Source of the DNA: Hyphomicrobiales bacterium
Lineage (GTDB): Bacteria; Pseudomonadota; Alphaproteobacteria; Rhizobiales; Xanthobacteraceae
Direction: 5' to 3'
NCBI GenBank assembly: GCA_023266695.1
Contig: JAHFPO010000003.1
Coordinates: 1 to 32,103 of the forward strand
DNA: 32,103 bases
Of the stretch, positions 11,196 to 19,359 are shown in pieces. The notes below the pieces were generated by a model. The model saw only the letters and a program-made list of their open reading frames with translations. It was not told the origin of the DNA and did no database searches. The position numbers and the translations under genes are program-made. Each line of letters opens with the position of its first letter. Positions within the stretch are counted from its first letter, which is position 1.

Positions 11196-11954
11196 TCAAA
11201 GCGGAGGCCGGCTCGCAGCCGATGATGCCGGCGCCTGCGAGGTTACCGGTGCCGCCCCGTCCTCGCCCGACGACGCCGCGGGCTTCGACTCCGCAGCCGG
11301 CCTGCCGCCGCCGAGGGACTGGATGTAGCCGATCGACTGCATGTGCAGTTTGTTCGACTTGTCGATGCTGACGTGGCCGAGGTCGCTATCCCTTGCCAGA
11401 TCGATATTGCTCAACGACCCTTGAAAACCGGACCCCGGCACCACGCGCGCGCCCCAACCGTTGTTCGACTGATAGAAATTCACCAGGCGGGAAACGTTCC
11501 GCGGTACCGATATGGTCACGGTCGGATCGTAAGTGATCACCAGCGGCACATGGATCTTGTGCTGGCCGAGTAGCGCGGCCATCCGTACCGCATCGTTGGC
11601 GCCGAGCGAGTGACCGACGATGATGACCCGTTCCCCGCGACCGGCCCGATGGCGGGCGGCGATCGCTTGAACGAGGCCGTAGTGTTCCGTGTGATTATAG
11701 ACGCTCGCCCGAATGCCGCGGCGGTTGAGCTTTTCGGCGAGGTCATCCATTCCGGTCGAAAACACGTTGAACAAGCCGCGCAGCAGATAGACGTGGGTGG
11801 CGCCCGCGCGCGGCTCGTTGGATGAGGACTTGGCGGACGTCTTGGCCGCTGCTGGCGCTTGGGTCTGTGCCACCGCCTGGAGATTTCCTCCCGCCAGGAA
11901 CAACGCCGCGCACGCAAAGCTCAAGGACCGGGAAATTCGCAGAAACCGCATCAT
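11196..11954 (-). CDS. Secreted alpha/beta-hydrolase-like protein, paralog 3 of a tandem triplet
   Basis: THVYLLRGLFNVFSTGMDDLAEKLNRRGIRASVYNHTEHYGLVQAIAARHRAGRGERVIIVGHSLGANDAVRMA; signal peptide. Confidence 0.82.
   Translation of the reverse strand: MMRFLRISRSLSFACAALFLAGGNLQAVAQTQAPAAAKTSAKSSSNEPRAGATHVYLLRGLFNVFSTGMDDLAEKLNRRGIRASVYNHTEHYGLVQAIAARHRAGRGERVIIVGHSLGANDAVRMAALLGQHKIHVPLVITYDPTVTISVPRNVSRLVNFYQSNNGWGARVVPGSGFQGSLSNIDLARDSDLGHVSIDKSNKLHMQSIGYIQSLGGGRPAAESKPAASSGEDGAAPVTSQAPASSAASRPPL
11302..11370. repeat. 69-bp perfect direct repeat, copy B (inside hydrolase paralog 3)
   Basis: Identical to 10315-10383. Similarity continues with few mismatches past the end. Confidence 0.88.
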
Positions 11955-12069
11955 GTTCGACCCGTCGTGGTGAGGATGTTTTCGTCCCGTCTGGACATTC
12001 CGGCGGAGAGGAGGACCCCGGGGGAGTCTTTATATGCAAGCCCGGCCGGGACGGCTAGTCGGGGTCGCC

Positions 12070-12654
12070 TCAATAAATCCACGGCACCACCCGCGCCGTC
12101 CGTGCCATGTAGGCGCGATATTCCTCGCCGAAAGTCTCGAGCATCAGGCGCTCCTCGCGGCCGACCCGGAACCAGAACAGGATACCGAAGCCGATCAGGC
12201 CCGAGAGGCCCGCGACCCAGTTCGGCAACAGCAGGCCTTGGGCGACGGCCCACAGAAAAAAGGCCGAATACATGGGGTGGCGGACATAGCGATAGACCCC
12301 GCTGGTCACCAGCCGGTGCTGGTCGCGCACCTCCAGCGAGACCGACCAGTTGCGGCCGAGCTCCCGGTGCGTCCAGTAGAACAGCCAGAGCGAGGCGAGC
12401 GATGGGACGATGCCCGCCCACGCCAGCGCCGGCATGAACGCACGGTCGGCGATGCGGGGAAACCCGGTGAACACGAAGATCATCGGCACGATCCCCAATC
12501 CCGCGAGCGAGACCACGAGCAAGATCCACTCGCCGGCGTCGCGGCCGCTCCTGGCGACCGCGGCTGTGCGCGCCCGGCGCTCATGGGGATAGCGGATGAT
12601 CCACCAGGCGATCACGCAGGCGAGCCAGATCGCCTTGGCGATGGCGACGGTCAT
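12070..12654 (-). CDS. Isoprenylcysteine carboxyl methyltransferase (ICMT)/PEMT-like membrane methyltransferase
   Basis: Multi-TM protein with C-terminal GVYRYVRHPMYSAFFLW..., FRVGREERLMLETFGEEYRAYMARTARVVPWIY, the ICMT/PEMT signature. Confidence 0.85.
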   Translation of the reverse strand: MTVAIAKAIWLACVIAWWIIRYPHERRARTAAVARSGRDAGEWILLVVSLAGLGIVPMIFVFTGFPRIADRAFMPALAWAGIVPSLASLWLFYWTHRELGRNWSVSLEVRDQHRLVTSGVYRYVRHPMYSAFFLWAVAQGLLLPNWVAGLSGLIGFGILFWFRVGREERLMLETFGEEYRAYMARTARVVPWIY

Positions 12655-13907
12655 CGCTCACCGCCTTTCTTGCCTGCCGCGGCATGATCGGCTCGATCGG
12701 CCGGTTGTTTCGCGACCATGCCCGGATCGAACGCGCCATCGGGGGCGAAGGCCGCGACCGAGGCGTTCGGATCGGCGACCCTGAGGGCGAGCGGAACCGG
12801 CCCGCAGCAGATCATGTAATAGTCGTAGAAGTAGCGCGTCTCGTTCGCCATCACGAACTGGCGGTGAACCCGGAAGAAATCGCGGCGGATCGCCTCGTAG
12901 GTCTCCTCGCTCAGCATGTGGCGGATGCGGGCGATCTGCACGACCGGCTTGCCGGTGGGCGGTAGGCCAAGATCAGTGACCGGATTCGACTTATAGAAAT
13001 TGATGATATCGATGAGGGCCTGGTACTCGATCCAGAAAACATCGGGGTCGTTCGCGACCTCGCGCACCGCCGCCCGCAGCCCGGCCGCAGCCGGATGCAG
13101 GCCGATCTTCAAGAGAGATGAGCCGATGGTGAGGATCGAGACCGGCGTGCCGCGCTTGGCGAATTCGGGATCGAGGCGCTTGGCGCGGGCGACCACGTCG
13201 ACCACTTGCACCGCGCCGAGCGAGTGGCCGACGAGCACGACCTCGTCGGCGGCGGTCTCCCGCACATGGTCCATGAGCTCGCGCGCGAACCGATCGAGGC
13301 GCTCGTCGAGGGCCGGGCGGCGATGGCGTACGAGATCGCGGGCGAAGCTCCAGTCGCCCAGGAGATAGCCGAGATAGAGCGGCCGGGCCGGCAAGGCGAG
13401 CAGCGCGAAGACGCAGCCGATGCCGAAGAGCGCCGCCCATAGCTGCGGCCACGGCAGTCTTTGCCCGATCAGGTAGGAGGCGAGATAGAAATTGCCGACG
13501 GCGACCAGGATCAGGAAAACATAGGGATAGAGGAAAAAGAGCGCGTAGCGCCAGTTGGTGCGGAAATAGGCGAACAGGATCCCGGAAAACAGGAAATCGA
13601 AGAACGCCGCGAACCCGAGCACGAGCCGCCGCCAGTTCGGCATCTCGAAATCGGGGGTGATGATGTCGCCCCACCACAACACCCGGTATTCGGTCTCCAC
13701 GCGCCAGTTCGGCCCCCGGGTGTCGAGCCGCCACAGGCCGATATGCCGCTCCGGATCGAGCGCGCACGGCGACTGCTCGCTTTTCACGTTCCAGGTCTTC
13801 TCGAACACGGGCAATTCCCGTCCGAAGCGACGGTGATGCACGTCCGGCGGCGCGATCTCGTAGCCGCAGAGGAAGACCACGCTGCGCTTGGTGACGACCC
13901 GATTCAT
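12651..13907 (-). CDS. Membrane-embedded alpha/beta-hydrolase-like protein
   Basis: RSVVFLCGYEIAPPDVHHRRF strand, several predicted TM helices, then DEVVLVGHSLGAVQVVDVVARA. ATGA overlap with the ICMT gene. Confidence 0.75.
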   Translation of the reverse strand: MNRVVTKRSVVFLCGYEIAPPDVHHRRFGRELPVFEKTWNVKSEQSPCALDPERHIGLWRLDTRGPNWRVETEYRVLWWGDIITPDFEMPNWRRLVLGFAAFFDFLFSGILFAYFRTNWRYALFFLYPYVFLILVAVGNFYLASYLIGQRLPWPQLWAALFGIGCVFALLALPARPLYLGYLLGDWSFARDLVRHRRPALDERLDRFARELMDHVRETAADEVVLVGHSLGAVQVVDVVARAKRLDPEFAKRGTPVSILTIGSSLLKIGLHPAAAGLRAAVREVANDPDVFWIEYQALIDIINFYKSNPVTDLGLPPTGKPVVQIARIRHMLSEETYEAIRRDFFRVHRQFVMANETRYFYDYYMICCGPVPLALRVADPNASVAAFAPDGAFDPGMVAKQPADRADHAAAGKKGGER

Positions 13908-13953
13908 CCGCTTACCGTCTCCATATCCCCGTGTTCGATCCCGCCGGCCGGCG

Positions 13954-14631
13954 CTACGGCTCGCCGACGATCAGCACATGCAGGCTCCGCGGCCCGTGGG
14001 CGCCGAGGAGATGCGTTTGCTCGATGTCGGCCGAGCGCGAGGGGCCGGTGATCCAGTTGACGGTGCGCGGCATCTTGCCGGCGCCGAAGCGGGCGCGGAT
14101 CGCGTCCCACACCGTTTCGTAGTCGCCGGCGATGTCCTTGGCATCGACAACGACGAGATGGTGGTCGGGCAGAAAATTGAGCGTGGTCGGATTGTCCGGC
14201 CCGGAGACGAGAACGAGCGTGCCGGTCTCGGCGACCGCGCCGAGGGCGTGCGACACCGAGACGAGATCGCTTCCATCGGAGTGGCCGGATGAGACTCCGA
14301 GCGCGCGCTCGTTCTGCCACGGGATCGCATCGAGGCGCGGGTCGCTCCCGCGGCGCACCGCCATCGGAAGATTCTTGGAGCGCAGATAGTCCGCGACCGC
14401 GGCCGGCACCCGTTCGGGCGAGGCGAGCTCCACGGTGGTGCCGTGCGCGCCCTCGACCATGGTCTGGAAGAGCTTCATCCGCGACGGCGCCGGCCGATCG
14501 CCGCGTTTCGGCACGACCCCGCGCGGATGCAGGCTGAGCCGCGCCTCGATCGCGGTGCGGCGCGGCGTCTCGCTGCCGGTGACTCCGAGCGAGCTGCGGA
14601 TCGTGGCGAGCACGGTGTCGCGGGCGCTCAT
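13954..14631 (-). CDS. lutC: LUD-domain protein, LutC-like
   Basis: MSARDTVLATIRSSLGV...; VSHALGAVAETGTLVLVSGPDNPTTLNFLPDHHLVVVDAKDIAGDYETVWDAIRARFG...; RTVNWITGPSRSADIEQTHLLGAHGPRSLHVLIV. ATGA overlap with lutB. Confidence 0.9.
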   Translation of the reverse strand: MSARDTVLATIRSSLGVTGSETPRRTAIEARLSLHPRGVVPKRGDRPAPSRMKLFQTMVEGAHGTTVELASPERVPAAVADYLRSKNLPMAVRRGSDPRLDAIPWQNERALGVSSGHSDGSDLVSVSHALGAVAETGTLVLVSGPDNPTTLNFLPDHHLVVVDAKDIAGDYETVWDAIRARFGAGKMPRTVNWITGPSRSADIEQTHLLGAHGPRSLHVLIVGEP

Positions 14632-16055
14632 GCCTTCTTCTCCCGCCGTTTCCACGCGGCCTGAAAGGTGACGCCTTCCGGCGCCGGGAAATTACGGTAC
14701 TTGGTCCAGCCGCGCGCGAACGGAAGCCAGCGAAAGCGCCCGAACCCAAGACTGAGAAGCGAAAGCATCTTCATCGCGATCCGCGTGGCGAAGCGGTAGA
14801 GGCGTGGACGGCGCGCGAAGGCGGCCCATAGGCCGAGGCCCCAGCGCATCGCCGCCGGGGAAAGATGCCGTTCGAATTCGCGCTCGCGCCAGTGACGCAT
14901 GAGCTTGGGGAGCGGAATGCGCACCGGGCAGACTTCCTCGCAGCGCCCGCAAAACATCGAGGCGTTGGGGAGATGCCCGGCCTTGTCGATGCCGACGAGC
15001 GAGGGCGTCAGCACCGCGCCCATCGGGCCGGGATAGACCCAGCCGTAAGCGTGGCCGCCGACCGCGTGATAGACCGGGCAATGGTTCATGCAGGCGCCGC
15101 AGCGGATGCAGCGGAGCATCTCGCGAAACTCACCGCCGAGCATGGCCGAGCGGCCGTTGTCGAGAATGACGACGTGATATTCGCCGGGGCCGTCCGGGTC
15201 GCCCGCCCGGCGCGGGCCGGTGGAGAAAGTGGTGTAGACCGACATTTCCTGGCCGGTCGCCGAGCGCGCGAGCAGGCGCAGGAACAGCGAGACGTCCTCG
15301 AGCGTCGGCACCATCTTGTCGACCGAGGCAAGCACGATGTGCGCCTTGGGCAAGGTCTGGGTGAGGTCGCCGTTGCCCTCGTTGGTCACGATGATCGAGG
15401 TGCCGGTCTCGGCGACGAGGAAATTCGCGCCGGTGATGCCGACGTCGGCGGCGAGGAATTTCTCCCTGAGCACCGAGCGCGCCTCGGCGAGCAGACTGGT
15501 CGGCTCCTCGAGGTTGCGCTCGGCGGGGAACCCGGTGTGGACGCGGCGGAAGTCGGCCTCGATCTGCTCCTTGTTGAGATGCACCGCGGGCGCGATGATG
15601 TGCGAGGGCGGCTCGTGGCGGAGCTGGATGATGTATTCGCCGAGATCGGTCTCGACTGCGGCGATGTCATGGCTCAAGAGAAAATCGTTCAATCCGATTT
15701 CCTCCGAGATCATGCTCTTGCCCTTGGTGACGAGCCGGGCGCCCAGCCGCTGGCAGATGTCGAGCACGACACCGCATGCCTCCTCGGCCGTCACCGCCCA
15801 ATGCACTTGGCCGCCCGCCGCGGTGACACGGCGTTCATAGGCCTCGAGATAGAGGTCGAGATGGGCGAGCGTATGATCCTTGAGGTCGCGGGCGGCGTCG
15901 CGCAGGAGATCGAACTCCGGGAGCTTCGCCGCCACCTGCCGCCGTTTTTCGATGAAGTTCTGCTCGACATTGCCGAGCGCCTTCTGGAGCTGGCGGTCGG
16001 CAAGCGCGCGGCGCGCGTTTTCCTTGAATTGCGGCGAGGTGACCCGGAGCGTCAT
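14628..16055 (-). CDS. lutB: Lactate utilization protein B (LutB-like, LUD domain + 4Fe-4S ferredoxin)
   Basis: GKSMISEEIGLNDFL, GANFLVAETGTSIIVTNEGNGDL, CIRCGACMNHCPVYHAVGGHAYG and CGRCEEVCPVRIPLPKLMRHWR. Confidence 0.93.
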   Translation of the reverse strand: MTLRVTSPQFKENARRALADRQLQKALGNVEQNFIEKRRQVAAKLPEFDLLRDAARDLKDHTLAHLDLYLEAYERRVTAAGGQVHWAVTAEEACGVVLDICQRLGARLVTKGKSMISEEIGLNDFLLSHDIAAVETDLGEYIIQLRHEPPSHIIAPAVHLNKEQIEADFRRVHTGFPAERNLEEPTSLLAEARSVLREKFLAADVGITGANFLVAETGTSIIVTNEGNGDLTQTLPKAHIVLASVDKMVPTLEDVSLFLRLLARSATGQEMSVYTTFSTGPRRAGDPDGPGEYHVVILDNGRSAMLGGEFREMLRCIRCGACMNHCPVYHAVGGHAYGWVYPGPMGAVLTPSLVGIDKAGHLPNASMFCGRCEEVCPVRIPLPKLMRHWREREFERHLSPAAMRWGLGLWAAFARRPRLYRFATRIAMKMLSLLSLGFGRFRWLPFARGWTKYRNFPAPEGVTFQAAWKRREKKA

Positions 16056-16609
16056 CGGCTCCCTCCCCGCTTGCCGTCCGCGGGATCGTCATCCGGGACG
16101 TCGATGAGCTTCTCGGCGATCACGACGTCGCGCCATTCTCCGTCGAGCTTGGCGTGGCGCCGATAGGCGCCGACTTCGCGAAAGCCGAGCGAGGCGAGCA
16201 GCTTGCGGCTCGCGGCATTCTCCGGAAACAGCCGCGACAAAAGCTTCCAGTCGCCGCGCGCGCGGGCGGCCGCAATCAAGCCTTCGAGCGCCGTCCGCCC
16301 AAAGCCGCAGCCGCGATCTTCGCGCGCGACATAGACCGAGAACTCGCGCACCCCGGCATAGCAGGCGCGCGTGCGATAGGAGAACGCGGCGGCATAGGCA
16401 CGGACGCGCCCTTCCACCTCCACCACGACGAGGGTGCGGCCCTCGTCGAACCAGCCGAGCACGTCTTTCTCCGTGCGCGGGTCGATCTCGAAAGTGGCGA
16501 CGCGATCCTCGATGCCCTGGTTGTAGATGCGGGCGATGGCGGCGGCGTCCTCGCGCTGCGCCCGTCGGGCGTGAATCTTCGCCCGCTCTGCGGCGGCGAT
16601 CCCGTTCAT
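16052..16609 (-). CDS. GNAT N-acetyltransferase (phosphinothricin/ArsN1-like family)
   Basis: ARIYNQGIEDRVATFEIDPRTEKDVLGWF...VSVYVAREDRGCGFGRTALEGLIAAARARGDWKLLSRLFPENAASRKLLASLGFREVGAYRRHAKLDGEWRDVVIAEKL. The ATG at 16609 gives an ATGA overlap with lutA, and its stop gives an ATGA overlap with lutB. Confidence 0.82.
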   Translation of the reverse strand: MNGIAAAERAKIHARRAQREDAAAIARIYNQGIEDRVATFEIDPRTEKDVLGWFDEGRTLVVVEVEGRVRAYAAAFSYRTRACYAGVREFSVYVAREDRGCGFGRTALEGLIAAARARGDWKLLSRLFPENAASRKLLASLGFREVGAYRRHAKLDGEWRDVVIAEKLIDVPDDDPADGKRGGSR

Positions 16610-17391
16610 GGCCGCTTCGCCTTCGCCGGTTCGCCGATCGCTGGTTCTTGCGCCATGCCGGCGAGCACCTCGGCGACATGTCTCACCGCGACGGTCTTGC
16701 CCATGCGCTGCAGCTTGCCCGCCATGTTCATGAGGCAGCCGAGGTCGCCGGCGAGCAGCGTGGGCGCGCCGGTGGCGACGACGTTCACCACTTTTTTCTC
16801 GACGATGGCGTTCGAGATGTCGGCATACTTGACGCAGAAAGTCCCGCCGAACCCGCAGCAGACGTCGGGATCCTTCATCTCGGCGAGGGAGAGGTTGCCG
16901 ACGCTGGTCAAGAGCTTGCGCGGCTGGGTTTTGACGCCGAGCTCGCGCAGGCCCGCGCACGAGTCGTGATAGGTCACGGTGCCGTCGAAGATCACATCGA
17001 CGCGCTCGACCTCGATCACGTCCACGAGGAAGCTCATGAGCTCGTGCACGCGGCGGCAGAAGGCCTCGACCCGCGGCGTCCAGTCCGGATCGCCGGCGAA
17101 CAGCTCGGGATAATGCACGCGGATCATGCCGGCGCAGGAGCCCGAGGGCGCGACCACATAATCATAGGGCTCGAAGGCGGCGATCACCTGCTCGGCGATC
17201 GCGCGCGCGCTCGCCCGGTCGCCGGAATTGAAGGCGGGCTGGCCGCAACAGGTCTGGCTCGGCACCTCGACGAGGCAGCCCGCGTCCTCGAGGAGCTTCG
17301 CCGCGGCGAAGCCGATGCGCGGGCGGATCAGGTCGACGAGGCAGGTGACGAAGAGCCCGACGCGCGGGCGCGAGCCGGTCGCGGCGGCCAT
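16606..17391 (-). CDS. lutA: Lactate utilization protein A (LutA-like, CCG-domain (Fe-S)-binding protein)
   Basis: RVGLFVTCLVDLIRPRIGFAAAKLLEDAGCLVEVPSQTCCGQPAFNSGD...; VTYHDSCAGLRELGVKTQPRKLL; VCCGFGGTFCVKYADIS. ATG chosen at 17391. Confidence 0.92.
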   Translation of the reverse strand: MAAATGSRPRVGLFVTCLVDLIRPRIGFAAAKLLEDAGCLVEVPSQTCCGQPAFNSGDRASARAIAEQVIAAFEPYDYVVAPSGSCAGMIRVHYPELFAGDPDWTPRVEAFCRRVHELMSFLVDVIEVERVDVIFDGTVTYHDSCAGLRELGVKTQPRKLLTSVGNLSLAEMKDPDVCCGFGGTFCVKYADISNAIVEKKVVNVVATGAPTLLAGDLGCLMNMAGKLQRMGKTVAVRHVAEVLAGMAQEPAIGEPAKAKRP

Positions 17392-17604
17392 TCGGCTTAC
17401 TCCCTCGACCCCGGCGGCACGGCGCACCGGTGCCGAGGCATGAACAGAGGCACCAATTTGGACGAAGGACACGGCCCATGCAAGGCGGCAACCATCGCGC
17501 GCATTCTTTTCGCCGGCTGAAATTGCCGAGCTTTTCATGCGGTTGGATCGGCGTTTCCGGCCGCCATTCTCGCCCGCGCCATCCCTCCATGCCTAGTCTG
17601 GGTG

Positions 17605-17610
17605 TTGACA
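17605..17610 (+). promoter_or_regulatory. Possible -35 element (TTGACA) upstream of the TRAP operon in the divergent lutA/TRAP intergenic region
   Basis: Exact TTGACA; no strong -10 could be assigned by eye. Confidence 0.25.
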
Positions 17611-17679
17611 CGAGAGGCGATTGAGAAGGATGGTTTTCATTCAATAACAAGCCGCTAGGGCGGTTGGGGGAGGAAGATC

Positions 17680-18750
17680 ATGATCATTCGCACTCTGGTG
17701 CAAGCGTTCATTGTCGCCGCGTTGGCGTTGGCGGGCGCGTCCGCGAACGCGCAGGAGACGATCCGGCTCCGGATCGCCTCGGGCCACCCGCCGGTGAACA
17801 CTTACGTCAATCTGATGCAGAACTTCTTCGTGCCGGAGGTGACCAAGCGGGTCGCCGAGAAGACGAAGCACAAAGTCGAGTTCGTCGAGGGCTATGGCGG
17901 AGCCATGGTCAAGGTCGCCGACACGCTCGAAGGCGTGCAGGCCGGCATCATCGACATCGGCGGCTACTGTTTCTGCTTCGAGCCGTCGAACCTGCCGCTG
18001 CATGCGTTCCAGATCATGCTGCCGTTCGGCACCATGGACCCGGTGGTGAGCCTGAAAGTGGCGCGCGCGGTCTACGACAAGGTTCCGTACATGTCGAAGG
18101 TGTTCGAGGACAAGTTCAAGCAGAAGCTGATCGCGCTCATCGCCGACAACGGCTACAACCTCGGAACCAACTTCGATTGGAACAGCGTCGCCGATCTGAA
18201 GGGCCAGAAGATCGCCGGCGCCGGCCTCAATCTGAAATGGCTGGAATATGCCGGCGCGACGCCGGTGCAGTCGTCGCTGCCCGAGGCCTACACGTCGATG
18301 CAGACCGGCGTCTACAACGGCTGGATCATGTTCCCGTCGGGCTACGTCAATTTCAAGCTCTACGAAGTCGGCAAGTACTACACCGAGATCGGCTTCGGCG
18401 CGATCACCTGGCACGGCTTGACCATCAATTCGGCGCGCTGGGCGAAGCTGCCGAAGGAGGTGCAGGACATCATCCTCGAGGTCGCCAAGGAATACGAGGC
18501 GAAGACCGGCACGGTGAACAAGGAGAACTATCCGAAGCAGCTTGTCGACCTGAAGGCCAAGGGCGCGGTGGTCCGTCAGCTGCCCGACAAGGTCCGCCAG
18601 GACTGGGCGAACTCGCTCGCCGCCTGGCCGGCCCAGAAGGCCAAGGAGCTCGACGGCCAGGGCCTGCCCGGAACGCAGGTGCTGGAGATCGCGTTCAAGG
18701 CGGCGGAGGATAATGGCCACAAGTGGCCAATCCAATATAAGGTCAAATAG
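17680..18750 (+). CDS. TRAP transporter periplasmic solute-binding protein (DctP-type)
   Basis: Signal peptide, RIASGHPPVNTYVNLMQNFFVPEVTKRV..., typical DctP-like organisation. Followed by the small and large TRAP permease genes. Confidence 0.92.
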   Translation: MIIRTLVQAFIVAALALAGASANAQETIRLRIASGHPPVNTYVNLMQNFFVPEVTKRVAEKTKHKVEFVEGYGGAMVKVADTLEGVQAGIIDIGGYCFCFEPSNLPLHAFQIMLPFGTMDPVVSLKVARAVYDKVPYMSKVFEDKFKQKLIALIADNGYNLGTNFDWNSVADLKGQKIAGAGLNLKWLEYAGATPVQSSLPEAYTSMQTGVYNGWIMFPSGYVNFKLYEVGKYYTEIGFGAITWHGLTINSARWAKLPKEVQDIILEVAKEYEAKTGTVNKENYPKQLVDLKAKGAVVRQLPDKVRQDWANSLAAWPAQKAKELDGQGLPGTQVLEIAFKAAEDNGHKWPIQYKVK

Positions 18751-18813
18751 AGGGCGAACGCGGGCGGCCGGCAGCGTCGGCCGCACGCTTCCCTTGCCTC
18801 CCGTGCCCGCGAG

Positions 18814-19347
18814 GTGCAAGTGCTTCAGAACTTGAATGCCGGGATCGTCCGCGTGCTGCTCGCAGCCGCGGCAGCGATCATTTTTCTCCTCGGCTTTCTC
18901 GTCTGCGCCGACGTCATCGGCCGCGCCATCTTCAACTCTCCGGTCAAGGGCACGCCGGAGATCGTATCGATGTCGATCGTCATCATCTGCTTCCTGCTCG
19001 CCGGCTACGCGGTGCAGAGCGGCAGCATGATCTACACCGATGTCCTGGTCTCAATTTTCGGGGCGCGCGGACGAGCCTTTGCCCTACTGTTGTCGGCCGT
19101 GCTTGGCATCCTCTTCTTCGGACTCATTGTCTGGGGCAGCTTTGAGCCCACACTGTACGCCTGGACGAGCGGTGAGTACGAAGGCGAAGGAGCGCTCCGG
19201 GTGCCGGCTTGGCCGGCCCGTACTATCGTGCTGATCGGCGCAGCGCTCGTGATTGTCAGTTACGTCATGCACGCGGTCCGTGCGGTGGGCACGCTAGTGA
19301 CTGGCCGGGCGGACGACGACATCCCCTCGGCGCCAACTCCCATTTGA
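18814..19347 (+). CDS. TRAP transporter small permease (DctQ-like), GTG start
   Basis: 4-TM protein (ADVIGRAIFNSPVKGTPEIVSMSIVIICFLLAGYAVQSGSMIYTDVL), located between the SBP and the large permease. Confidence 0.88.
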   Translation: MQVLQNLNAGIVRVLLAAAAAIIFLLGFLVCADVIGRAIFNSPVKGTPEIVSMSIVIICFLLAGYAVQSGSMIYTDVLVSIFGARGRAFALLLSAVLGILFFGLIVWGSFEPTLYAWTSGEYEGEGALRVPAWPARTIVLIGAALVIVSYVMHAVRAVGTLVTGRADDDIPSAPTPI

Positions 19348-19359
19348 CGGCAGCGCATC

